NCBI GenBank assembly: GCA_016720425.1
Contig: JADKKQ010000006.1
Location: 1-64,000, forward strand
Reading direction: 5' to 3'
Length of the DNA: 64,000 nucleotides
Source: Betaproteobacteria bacterium
Lineage (GTDB): Bacteria > Pseudomonadota > Gammaproteobacteria > Burkholderiales > Casimicrobiaceae
Within the stretch, counting starts at the first letter, position 1. Each line of letters starts with the position of its first letter. This document shows positions 1 through 9,284 of this stretch, in pieces. A program made the position numbers and the translations under genes. The notes under the pieces were generated by a model. It saw nothing but the letters and a program-made list of their open reading frames with translations, searched no databases and had not been told where the DNA came from.

Positions 1-190
1 CATCGGTACCGGCCCGTAGAATCGAACAAGACCAAGCGAGGAAGGGCCGCCGAGCCGGTTCCGCCGACTGCCGCATTCGACGCCGCACTGCGCAGGGGCG
101 GCACCGGATCCCGCAGATGCGGTACCATCGCGGCGGCGCACGGGCGGCAGCCATTGTGTCCTGGTCGAAATTCTTCACTTGAGATTGCAC
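1..190. other. upstream non-coding region, no gene seen
   Basis: No convincing gene lies here. The only promoter-like string is TAGAAT at about 16-21, which could be a -10 box, but I see no matching -35. The stretch probably holds the 5' control region of the giant surface-protein gene that follows. Confidence 0.4.
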
Positions 191-3100
191 ATGCCCGTTT
201 CCGCGCGTCGCTATGCGGGGCTCGCCCTGTTGGGGCTGGCCGTCCTTCTGCCGGTCGCCGCGCTCGCGGCTCCCGTCCCCGGGTTCACGCCGGCACCCGC
301 CGGGGCCGGCGCGGTGCTCACCAACGAGCCCTACACGGCGCAGGCCTGTTTCGACAACCTGTCGCCGACCGACACCGGCTATCAGCCGAAATACCAGGTG
401 GTCGTGCCGCCGGGCTCGACGCTGAACAGCGCGCAGTACCTGTCGTTCAACCTTCCGGTCCAGGCGATCGGCACCTGCAACCTGGCCGGCGGCTGCCCGA
501 CGGGCTTCGTCAATCCGGCGACCGGCGCCACGGTGCCGCTGCAGTTCGGCGAGACGCTGGTGCTGGTCGGAGGCAGTTCGGGTTCGTTCGCTCCGGCCCA
601 GCCGCCGGCCTGCGTCAGCCTGTCGTTCGGGCTCGGCGACGCAACCGTCGCGCCGCTCGGCGTCACCCGGAACATCGCGATCACGCCGTTCTTCGCGTTC
701 GGCGCCGACGCGCTCGACAACCCGCAAAGCGATCCGCCGATCGTCGGCTCGCCGGCGACCCTCGGCGTCACGCCTTCGGTGATCCGCCTCACCAAGGCGA
801 TCGCCGCGCCGGAGAGCGAGACCGCCACCGGGCCGAACTACCCGCGCAGCTTCACGCTGACGCTGGACATCGCCAACGCGCAGACCCTCAGCGCCATCGA
901 CCTCGGCGACGTGCTGCCGGACACGCTGCAGTACGTGGCCGGGAGCGCGGTGGTGACGGGCTGTCCGGGACCGGTGGAGAGCATCGCGACGCCGGGCGCG
1001 ACGCCAGGCGGCACGCTGGCGCGACGCTGCGCCACCGACACGGGCACGACCGCCGGCGACGATCTGGTATTGACGTTCCAGGCCTACGTGCCGCAGAACG
1101 ATGGTGTCGGCGCGCCCGTCGTCACGCCGACGGCGCCGAGCCGGCCGATCGCGAACACCGGCACTGTCGCCGGGCAGTACGACTCGCCGGACGCGACCCC
1201 GCCGGGACCGATCGGAGCCACGTCCAACCCGGCGACGCTGACGGCCAAGCTGCTGACGCTGCGCAAGGGGGTTGCGGTGGCGATCGACACCGGCGCGAGC
1301 GGCCCCTCGCCCGGCGACACGCTCGAGTACACGCTGACCTTCGAGCTGTCCGACTACCACTCGGTGTCGCTGGCGCTCGCCGACCCGGACCGGCTCCGCT
1401 TCGTCGACGTCCTCGGCGACGGGCAGACGTTCGTCGGCTGCGGCAACGCCACGACGACGATCGCCGCGCAGGCGAACGGCTTGCCGCTGGCGGCGACGCC
1501 GACCGGGGCGGCGGCCTGCTCGGCGACGCCCAAGGCCGCCGACGGGACGACGACGATCACCTTCGACGCGGCGGCGCTGCTGCAGGCGACCTATGGCGAC
1601 ACGCTCCACGGCGACCTCGCCAGCGACGCGGCGCAAAGCGGCCCGACGGTCGTCACCGTCAGGTTCCGCACGACCATCGACGTCGCGTACTCGCGCACGC
1701 CCTGGCCCGGCCCCGGCCAGCCGGAACTGACGCTGGGCGACACCGTCGGCAACGCGGCCAACGGCGGCGGGGCTTCGGCGGGCACCGCCGTGAGCGATGC
1801 GACCAGCGCGTCGGCCACGATCGTGAACGCGGCGTTCGCCAAGTCGATCTACGCCTACACCGACCGCGCCACCGGCACGACCAGCATTCCGCCGCCCGCC
1901 GGATTTCTCGTCTCGCCGGGTGACAGCCTCACCTACCGCTTGACCTGGGCGCTGCCGCTCGCCTCCTACGAGGTCGCGAAGATCGACGACTACCTGCCGT
2001 CGCCGGTGTTCGACGCGGCGCAGATCACCGCCGCCGACCCGGCGTCGGCGCGCACCGGCGCGGCGCCACCGGCCGGCAGGTGGACCGCCGGGCCCCTGGA
2101 CACGTTCACCAAGGTCGATGCCGGCGACGCCATCGGGCTGGTGCAACCGGCGCTCGCCACCAGCGGACTGGGCGGCGAGAACCGCGTCACCTGGGATTAC
2201 GGCACCTACCTCGGCCAGCAGACGAACCGGGTCGTCGACCTGCTGTTCACCGTGGAGGCCACGACCCGTCCGTTCGGCGACGCGCTCAACCTGCTCAACC
2301 TCGCGCAGCTGCAGTACCAGAACACGGTCGCCGTGGTGACGGCCTCCGCCGCGGGAGTGCTGTTCACGACGCGGGCGCCGGACGTGACGATCCGGAAGGC
2401 GATCGTCGGTGCGTCGAATCCCGCGTGCGTCGGGGCAGCCCCGCCCGCCAGCTACGACAGCGCCCGTTCCGGCTGTGACGCGGGCGACCAGATCGACTTC
2501 CGCCTGACGCTCGCCAATGGCGGGCGCTCGCCGGCGTACAACGTGCGCATCGACGACGACGGCGGACTGCCCGTCGCCGGGTTCGCCGGCTCGTGCACGC
2601 TGCAAGGCGTCACGCTGGGCGACGGCACCACGCCGGTGGCGACGAGCGGAAGCCTGTTCGACACCGCCGCCGCCGGCGGGCTGACCATCGCGCAGATCCC
2701 TGCCGACAGCGATCCGGCGGTGCTGCCGGGCGAGCAGGTCTTCGTCGACTATCGCTGCACCGTCGCGACGTCGGGATTGCCCGGCCCGCCGAGCGCCTTC
2801 GTCGACAACACGGCGCGCCTCAAGTACTACGCCAGCGACGCCGCCCAGGCCACCGACCCGCTCTACAACTACGCGTCGAACCAGAGCTCTCCCGGGCCGA
2901 ACGTGCGCAAGGCGCGGGTCGCGCTCGCCAATCCGCTCGCGATCACCAAGGCCATCACGGGTTCGAGTGTCGCGGGCACCGCGGGCAGCAACGTCAACGC
3001 CGGCGAGACGCTCGACTTCACCGTCGTCGTCACGCTCGCCGAAGGCCGGCACGACAGCTTCCAGCTTGCCGATTCGCTGGCCGCGCTGCCCGCCGACTGG

Positions 3101-6100
3101 AACTGCTCGACCCCCGGCATCGCCTGCGCCAACGTCGCCGTCGTCGGGGCCACCGCCCAGAAGACCGCGACCGTGCCCGCCACGACCGGCACCTCGGTTG
3201 GCACGATCACCTGGACCTACACGTCGGCGCAGCTCTACGCGTCGGGCAGCAACACGGCGAGCGCCACCGAAGCCGCGCTCGCCGCGCCGGTGACCGCCAC
3301 GCGGTCGTGGACGCTGGTCAGCCCCGCGCCGTCGGTCGGCAAGGCCTTCAGCCCGACCACCGCCGATGCCGGCGACACCGTGCAGATCCGGCTCGGCTGG
3401 ACGAACGCCAATGCCGGCAGCCCGATGTTCCGCTGCGTGATCACCGACAACGTGAACACGACGTTCTTCGATCCGGGCACCCTCGCGCCGGTGGCGACGC
3501 CGGCGGGCTACAGCTTCGCCGCCGACACGGTCACCGGCGCGGTCACGTACACGGCGACGGGCACCACCGCACCGTGTCCGACGGTGGCGCCCGGCGGCGC
3601 GATCTTCAGCGTGCAGGTGCGGAACTCGGTGACCACCGGCGGCGCGGTGCCGAACACCGCCAGCCTCGCCGGCAACACGCTGCCCACGCCGCAGTCCGGC
3701 GGGGTTGGGGTCAGCGGTTCGGCGACGGCGAACCTGACGCTCACGACACCCGCAGCGAACGCCAAGACGATCAGCGCGACGACCGAGCCCGACACCGCGG
3801 GGGCGAACGTGGCCGTCGGCGAAGTCGTCACCTATCGCGTCACCTTCACGCTGCCCGAGGGCGTGACCCAGAACGTGCGCATCGTCGACGAGATGCAGGG
3901 CGAGCTCGCCAACTTCGGCTTCGTGCCCGGCAGCGTGCGGCTTGCGCGCAGCAGCACGGCGCTGTCCGCCGCCAACGACCCGGGCGGCATCAATTCCGCG
4001 CCGGTCGGCACCTACGTCGCGGTGTCCGAGCAGTGTGCGGGCACGGCGCCGTGCGCGGCGAACGAGGTTCGCGTCGACCTCGGCAACGTCACCAATGCGC
4101 CCGACGCGACGGTGTCGGACAGCTACACGCTGGAGATCCAGTTCCGGGCGCTCAACGTCGCGGCCAACCAGGGCGGCAGCACGCGTGCCAACCGTGGTCG
4201 CCTCATCTATCGGCCGACGGGTGCGGGCGCCGACCAGACGCTCGACGGGGGTGCGGTGACGGCGACCGTCGTGGCACCGATCGTCCAGGTCCAGAAGGCG
4301 GCGTCGCCGGTGTCGATCGCGGGCGGCGGGACGGTGACGTACACGCTGACGATCCGCAACAACGCCAGCGGCCCCGGCGCCGGCCCGGCGTACGAGTTCG
4401 CGTTCGGCGACACGCTGCCGGCCGAGCTGCTCTCGCCGACGCTGCTCCCGCTGCCGCCCGGCGTGACGGCGGCGTTCGCGGGCAACGTGCTGAGCGGCAG
4501 CGTCGCGCGGCTCGACCCGTCGACGCAGCTCCAGGTCCAGTACACGGCGACCGTCGACCCGGCCACGCCGCTGGGCCGCACGATCGTCAACGCGGCCAGC
4601 GCGCAGGCGACCTCGCTGCCCGGTCCCTGCGGCACCGGCGGCAACCCGGCGACTCCCTGCGCGGCTCCACAGGGCGATCCGGGCACGTCGTCCGGCGAGC
4701 GCACCGGTGCGGGCGGGGCCGTGAACAACCTGGCTGCCGCGATCACGGCGCCGTTCACGACCGCGGGTGTGAACGTCACCAAGACGCTGCTCAACCCGCA
4801 GGCGTACTACGCGATCGGCGACAGGGCCAGCTACGAGATCCGCGCCGCGCTGCCGGTGGGCACCGCCCGTGCTTTCCGTCTGCGCGACACGCTCCCGGCC
4901 GGACTGAGCTTCGACGCCGGCAGCGCGACGGTGTCGACCACCGGCGGGCCCGTGACCTACACGGGAGCCCCGACGCCGCCCGGGCAGGCGGCGCAGACGC
5001 TGACCTTCGCCTTCGGGGACGTCACGACGGCGACCGCGGCCGGCGAGATCGTCGTCCGCTACACCGCGACCGTCGCGAACGTCATCGCCAACCAGAACAA
5101 CGGCAATCGGGTCAACAGCGCAGCGGCGCTCTACGAGGATCCCAACAACGCGGCCAACACCCTCAGCAGCGCGGCGCCGTCGAATCCGACGGTCCGTGTG
5201 GGCGAGCCCAACCTGGCGATCGTCAAGGCGATCACCGCGGGCGCCGCGGGCGCCGACGCCGGGAACAGCGTCGACTGGAGCTTCACGGTCTCCAATGGCG
5301 GCACGACGACGGCCCATCGCACCGAGATCCGGGACGTGCTTCCGCCCGGCCTCGATGGCATCACCAACGTCGGCCTCGCCACGACCGGCGGCGTCACGTT
5401 GAACGGCACGGCGACGCCGCTCGCGCTCGCCAACGTCCGCGTCGGGACCACCGTCAATCCGAACGACACGATCGAAGTCGCCGAGTCGGCGCAGGGAGAC
5501 GCCGCCGACACCGTCGCCCTCGCGCCCGGGGCGTCGCTGACGATCACCTTCCGGTCGACGGTGATGAACACGGTCACGCCCGGGCAGGTGCTGACCAACG
5601 CCATCCGGGTGCCCTACGCGAGCCAGCCCGACTGCGGGGCGGCGGGCGTCGTGTGCCGCGACAATTCGAGCAGCCCCGGCAATGTGGACGACGACGACGA
5701 CGCCCAGCTCGACAACTACGAGGAGTCGGGGAGCGCATCGCTCACCATCCGCAGCAACATCGCCATCGACAAAGAGGTCGCGCCGGCGGCGGCACCGGTG
5801 GGCGCCACCGTCGTGTTCTCCAACCGCGTCGACCTGATCGAAGGCGTCACGCCGAACGTCGTCGTCACCGACGTGCTGCCCGCCGGAATGAGCTACGTCA
5901 GCCACAGCATCGCGGTTGGAAACCTCGGCATGGTGTTCGGCAACCCCGGTTACGACACCCGGTTGGGCAGCGGCCAGACGGTGACCTTCGACCTCGGCAG
6001 CATCGTCAACCCCGGCAACGGCAACGCCGGCGACGATTTCTTCACCGTCCAGATCAGCGCGCGGATCGACAACGTCGCAGCCAACCAGAGCGGCGTGGTG

Positions 6101-9100
6101 CTGAAGAACGGCGAGCAGGCGAGCGGCTCGCTGCTGACCGTCACCTACGGAACGGTGCCGGCGACGGTGACCTTCGACGCCGATCCGCTGCTGCCGGGCA
6201 ACCAGGGGCGGCCGCTGACGGTGCAGGAGCCGGCGCTGGCGATCGACAAGACCGCAGTACCGCTTTCGCAGGCGCTCGGCGACGTCGTCACCTATGCGCT
6301 CACGGTGACCCACACCGGCGCTTCGACGTCCAACGCCTTCGACCTCGTGCTCACCGACACGCTGCCGGCGGGCATGGCCTTCGTGCCTGGCTCGGTCAAT
6401 CCTCCGGGGGCTTTCGGCGGCATCGCCGGCCAGGTGCTGACGCTCGACGCCGGCACGCTGACGCTGGCTGCGGGGAGCACGACGATCAGCTACCAGGCGC
6501 GAATCCTGCCGTCGGCGGCCGTCGGTGTCCCCCTCGTGAACAGCGTCGCCGGCGTCTACGCGAGCCAGCCCGACGGGACCGGCGCGCCCGATTCCGGACG
6601 CACCGGTTCGGGCGGCATCAACGACTATGGCCTTGCCGCATCGGCGCAGGCGACGCCGAACGCGAACGCATTCATCGAAGCGCAGAAGACGGTCGCGGTC
6701 GCGGTCGACGCCGATGCTTCGGGCAACCTGACGCCGGGGGACACGCTCGAGTACACGGTGGTCCTGGCGAACACCAACGGCGTGGCCACCAACGTCGTAT
6801 TCACCGACCCCGTTCCCGCTGACACGACGCTCGTCCCCGGCGCGACGACGACGACCCGGGGAACGATCGCCGAATCCGCGACGCTGCTGACCGTCGCCGT
6901 CGGCACGATGGGCGGCGGCGAGACCGTGACGGTCCGCTTCCGCGTCACCGTCGACGCCGGAACGCCGCAGGGGACGGTCATCGCCAACCAGGGCAGCGTC
7001 GACTCCGACCAGACGGTGCCCGAACCGACCGACGTCGACGGTGTCGACGCCAACGGCGACCAGCCGACCGAGATCGTCGTGGGCGGGGCCCCGACGCCGG
7101 GGTCGGCGCTGTACGCCGAGAAGTACGTGGCGCTGCAGGTCGATGCCGACGGCTCCGGATCGGTCACGCAGGGCGACCGGATGCGCTACACCGTGGTGGT
7201 CAGCAACCTCGGCGGGTCAGCGGTCGCCGACGTCGCGTTTGCCGACACGATTCCCGCCGGTCTCGCCTACGTCGGCGGCAGTGCGGTGGCGTCGGCAGGC
7301 GTGGTCGGCGTGACCGGCCAGGCGCTCGACTGGTCCGGCATCGGCACGCTCGCCCCGGCGGCCTTCGCGACGCTGACCTTCGACGTCACGGTCGCCGCCG
7401 TGGTGCCGCCGTCGCAGTCCTTCGTCAACCAGGGCAGCGCCACGTCGGCGCAGACCGGGCCAGTCCCCACCGACGGCAACGGCGATCCGGTCGACGGCAA
7501 CCAGCCGACCCGGTTCGACGCCGTGGGTGTCGGCGGCACGCCGCAACCGGTGCTCGACGTGCAGAAGCGCTGGACGCTTGCTGTCGACACGGTGCCGGTC
7601 GGGCTCGCGAGCCCGGGCGACACCATCGAGTACACGATCTTCGTCGGCAACACCGGCAGCACGGCCGCGACCGACGTCCGTCTGACCGACCCGGGACAGA
7701 GCTGCACCGGCGCGCTGACGCCCTGCACCGCGTTCGTCGCGGGATCGCTGACGACGAGCCAGGGCGCGATCGTCTCGACGGTGCCGATCGAGGTCAACCT
7801 CGGCAACCTGGCGCCGGGTGCCAACGCGGTGGTGACGTTCCGCGTGCGCGTCGACAACGCGACGGCAAGCGGCGTGGTCGTGGCCAACCAGGCGGCGATC
7901 ACGGCCGCCGGCATCGCGCCGGTACTCTCCGACGACAACGGCAATGCGGTCGACGGTCGCAATCCGACGCTGACGCCGATTTCGACCGGCGGCGGCCTGC
8001 CGCCGGGGCAGCCGCGCGACCTCACCAAGGCGGTGGTCGGCACCAGCGAGCCGGACGCGAACAGCGCCGGCGCAAGGGCGCTGATCGGCGAGGTGCTGCG
8101 CTACCGGTTCGGCGCGGCGATGCCCAAGGGAACGTTGCGGCAGGTGACGCTGTTCGACGCGCTTCCGGCCGGTCTCGCTTACGTTCCCGGAAGCGCGCGC
8201 CTCGCTCGTGGGTTCGACACCGCGCTGGTGGCATCGGCCAACCCGGGAAGCGTCAACGCCGCCGCGTCGGGCAGCTTCGTCCCGCTCGTCGACGGCAGCG
8301 GCATCGCCATCGGCAACGGTGCCGGCGGCACGACGACGCTGTCGGTGTTCCTCGGCGACGTCGTCAATTCGGACGCCGACACCGGCGCCGCGGAGACCTA
8401 CGTGCTCGAGTACCGTGCAGCGGTCACCAACGTTGCGGGCAACCGAGCCGGCACCGCGCTGGCCAACACGGCGACGGTCCGGTACTGGGACGGGCTCGGG
8501 CAACCGCAGTCGTCGCCGCCGGTGCTCCTGTCCACGACGGTCAGCGAGCCGGCGCTCACGCTGACGAAGTCGGCGCAGCCCGGCCGGCTGCCGGCCCGGG
8601 GGGACAGGCTGCAGTTCACGCTGACCGTCGCCAACGGCTCCGGCGCCAATGCGGCGCCGGCGTTCGACATCGTCCTCGGCGACGCGCTTCCGCCGCAGTT
8701 CGCGAGCGTCGGTCCGCGGACGATCCTCGCGGTCGGCGCGGACGGCGTCGTGGATGCAACCGTGGGGACGGGCATCGGCGTGTCGATCGCCCGGCTGGCC
8801 CCGGGCGGCAGCGTCACCGTGACCTTCGAGGCGGATGCGCCGGGTCCGCTCGTGCCGGGGAGCATCGTCAACGCCGCGACCACCAGCTGGACCAGCCTGC
8901 CGGGCAACACCGGCTCGTCCGGCGACGGCACGCAGACGCCGGGCGCGCCGGGGACGGCGACCGGCGAGCGCACCGGGTCGGGTGGCGTCAACGACTACAC
9001 CGCCGCGGCGAGCGCGACGGTGATCGTCAGTGTCGAAGCCATACCGACGCTGAGCGACCTCGCGCTGCTGCTGCTGTGCAGCCTGTTGCTGCTCTCCGGC

Positions 9101-9127
9101 GCGCAGCGGCTGCGGCTTCGCCGCTGA
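191..9127 (+). CDS. giant DUF11-repeat surface protein with IPTL-CTERM sorting signal
   Basis: The product is about 2978 aa if ATG 191 is used; a TTG at 179 is also in frame. ATG is preferred because it starts a clean signal peptide: MPVSARR, a hydrophobic core, then cleavage near ALAAP. The body is a long series of beta-sandwich repeats of about 120-150 aa of the DUF11 type, with recurring motifs such as GDTLEYTLT, DTLPAGL, YVPGS and VVNAA. Aspartate-rich loops that look calcium-binding occur at DADASGNLTPGD and DADGSGSVTQGD. The C-terminus is IPTLSDL, a leucine-rich membrane helix, and a basic tail (RLRLRR), which is the IPTL-CTERM layout recognised by exosortase H in other betaproteobacteria. 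I infer an exported, cell-surface or envelope-anchored adhesin or matrix protein. No exosortase gene is in this window. The ligand is unknown. Confidence 0.85.
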   Translation: MPVSARRYAGLALLGLAVLLPVAALAAPVPGFTPAPAGAGAVLTNEPYTAQACFDNLSPTDTGYQPKYQVVVPPGSTLNSAQYLSFNLPVQAIGTCNLAGGCPTGFVNPATGATVPLQFGETLVLVGGSSGSFAPAQPPACVSLSFGLGDATVAPLGVTRNIAITPFFAFGADALDNPQSDPPIVGSPATLGVTPSVIRLTKAIAAPESETATGPNYPRSFTLTLDIANAQTLSAIDLGDVLPDTLQYVAGSAVVTGCPGPVESIATPGATPGGTLARRCATDTGTTAGDDLVLTFQAYVPQNDGVGAPVVTPTAPSRPIANTGTVAGQYDSPDATPPGPIGATSNPATLTAKLLTLRKGVAVAIDTGASGPSPGDTLEYTLTFELSDYHSVSLALADPDRLRFVDVLGDGQTFVGCGNATTTIAAQANGLPLAATPTGAAACSATPKAADGTTTITFDAAALLQATYGDTLHGDLASDAAQSGPTVVTVRFRTTIDVAYSRTPWPGPGQPELTLGDTVGNAANGGGASAGTAVSDATSASATIVNAAFAKSIYAYTDRATGTTSIPPPAGFLVSPGDSLTYRLTWALPLASYEVAKIDDYLPSPVFDAAQITAADPASARTGAAPPAGRWTAGPLDTFTKVDAGDAIGLVQPALATSGLGGENRVTWDYGTYLGQQTNRVVDLLFTVEATTRPFGDALNLLNLAQLQYQNTVAVVTASAAGVLFTTRAPDVTIRKAIVGASNPACVGAAPPASYDSARSGCDAGDQIDFRLTLANGGRSPAYNVRIDDDGGLPVAGFAGSCTLQGVTLGDGTTPVATSGSLFDTAAAGGLTIAQIPADSDPAVLPGEQVFVDYRCTVATSGLPGPPSAFVDNTARLKYYASDAAQATDPLYNYASNQSSPGPNVRKARVALANPLAITKAITGSSVAGTAGSNVNAGETLDFTVVVTLAEGRHDSFQLADSLAALPADWNCSTPGIACANVAVVGATAQKTATVPATTGTSVGTITWTYTSAQLYASGSNTASATEAALAAPVTATRSWTLVSPAPSVGKAFSPTTADAGDTVQIRLGWTNANAGSPMFRCVITDNVNTTFFDPGTLAPVATPAGYSFAADTVTGAVTYTATGTTAPCPTVAPGGAIFSVQVRNSVTTGGAVPNTASLAGNTLPTPQSGGVGVSGSATANLTLTTPAANAKTISATTEPDTAGANVAVGEVVTYRVTFTLPEGVTQNVRIVDEMQGELANFGFVPGSVRLARSSTALSAANDPGGINSAPVGTYVAVSEQCAGTAPCAANEVRVDLGNVTNAPDATVSDSYTLEIQFRALNVAANQGGSTRANRGRLIYRPTGAGADQTLDGGAVTATVVAPIVQVQKAASPVSIAGGGTVTYTLTIRNNASGPGAGPAYEFAFGDTLPAELLSPTLLPLPPGVTAAFAGNVLSGSVARLDPSTQLQVQYTATVDPATPLGRTIVNAASAQATSLPGPCGTGGNPATPCAAPQGDPGTSSGERTGAGGAVNNLAAAITAPFTTAGVNVTKTLLNPQAYYAIGDRASYEIRAALPVGTARAFRLRDTLPAGLSFDAGSATVSTTGGPVTYTGAPTPPGQAAQTLTFAFGDVTTATAAGEIVVRYTATVANVIANQNNGNRVNSAAALYEDPNNAANTLSSAAPSNPTVRVGEPNLAIVKAITAGAAGADAGNSVDWSFTVSNGGTTTAHRTEIRDVLPPGLDGITNVGLATTGGVTLNGTATPLALANVRVGTTVNPNDTIEVAESAQGDAADTVALAPGASLTITFRSTVMNTVTPGQVLTNAIRVPYASQPDCGAAGVVCRDNSSSPGNVDDDDDAQLDNYEESGSASLTIRSNIAIDKEVAPAAAPVGATVVFSNRVDLIEGVTPNVVVTDVLPAGMSYVSHSIAVGNLGMVFGNPGYDTRLGSGQTVTFDLGSIVNPGNGNAGDDFFTVQISARIDNVAANQSGVVLKNGEQASGSLLTVTYGTVPATVTFDADPLLPGNQGRPLTVQEPALAIDKTAVPLSQALGDVVTYALTVTHTGASTSNAFDLVLTDTLPAGMAFVPGSVNPPGAFGGIAGQVLTLDAGTLTLAAGSTTISYQARILPSAAVGVPLVNSVAGVYASQPDGTGAPDSGRTGSGGINDYGLAASAQATPNANAFIEAQKTVAVAVDADASGNLTPGDTLEYTVVLANTNGVATNVVFTDPVPADTTLVPGATTTTRGTIAESATLLTVAVGTMGGGETVTVRFRVTVDAGTPQGTVIANQGSVDSDQTVPEPTDVDGVDANGDQPTEIVVGGAPTPGSALYAEKYVALQVDADGSGSVTQGDRMRYTVVVSNLGGSAVADVAFADTIPAGLAYVGGSAVASAGVVGVTGQALDWSGIGTLAPAAFATLTFDVTVAAVVPPSQSFVNQGSATSAQTGPVPTDGNGDPVDGNQPTRFDAVGVGGTPQPVLDVQKRWTLAVDTVPVGLASPGDTIEYTIFVGNTGSTAATDVRLTDPGQSCTGALTPCTAFVAGSLTTSQGAIVSTVPIEVNLGNLAPGANAVVTFRVRVDNATASGVVVANQAAITAAGIAPVLSDDNGNAVDGRNPTLTPISTGGGLPPGQPRDLTKAVVGTSEPDANSAGARALIGEVLRYRFGAAMPKGTLRQVTLFDALPAGLAYVPGSARLARGFDTALVASANPGSVNAAASGSFVPLVDGSGIAIGNGAGGTTTLSVFLGDVVNSDADTGAAETYVLEYRAAVTNVAGNRAGTALANTATVRYWDGLGQPQSSPPVLLSTTVSEPALTLTKSAQPGRLPARGDRLQFTLTVANGSGANAAPAFDIVLGDALPPQFASVGPRTILAVGADGVVDATVGTGIGVSIARLAPGGSVTVTFEADAPGPLVPGSIVNAATTSWTSLPGNTGSSGDGTQTPGAPGTATGERTGSGGVNDYTAAASATVIVSVEAIPTLSDLALLLLCSLLLLSGAQRLRLRR

Positions 9128-9284
9128 TCCTGCCCGCGGCGCTGTCGGGGGGTGGCGTCGCGGGCGGAGTATTCGACCGCTCCTTGATCGGCCTCAAACT
9201 CGCGCGCGACGGGCACGCCCCGGTCGGCTCAATCGCATGGGCGGCGGCGCAGAATGTGAGCGCCGTGCCCGCGCCCGCCCGTAC

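Noticed and set aside
2593..6822. A 1400-codon frame overlapping the DUF11 surface-protein gene
   Set aside because: It is Arg/Gln/His-rich with no domain, lies inside the giant gene and follows from high GC content at third positions.
7217..8503. Minus-strand frame of 428 codons inside the surface-protein gene
   Set aside because: Composition is Arg/Gly/Ala-rich, no family features; a shadow of the plus-strand gene.
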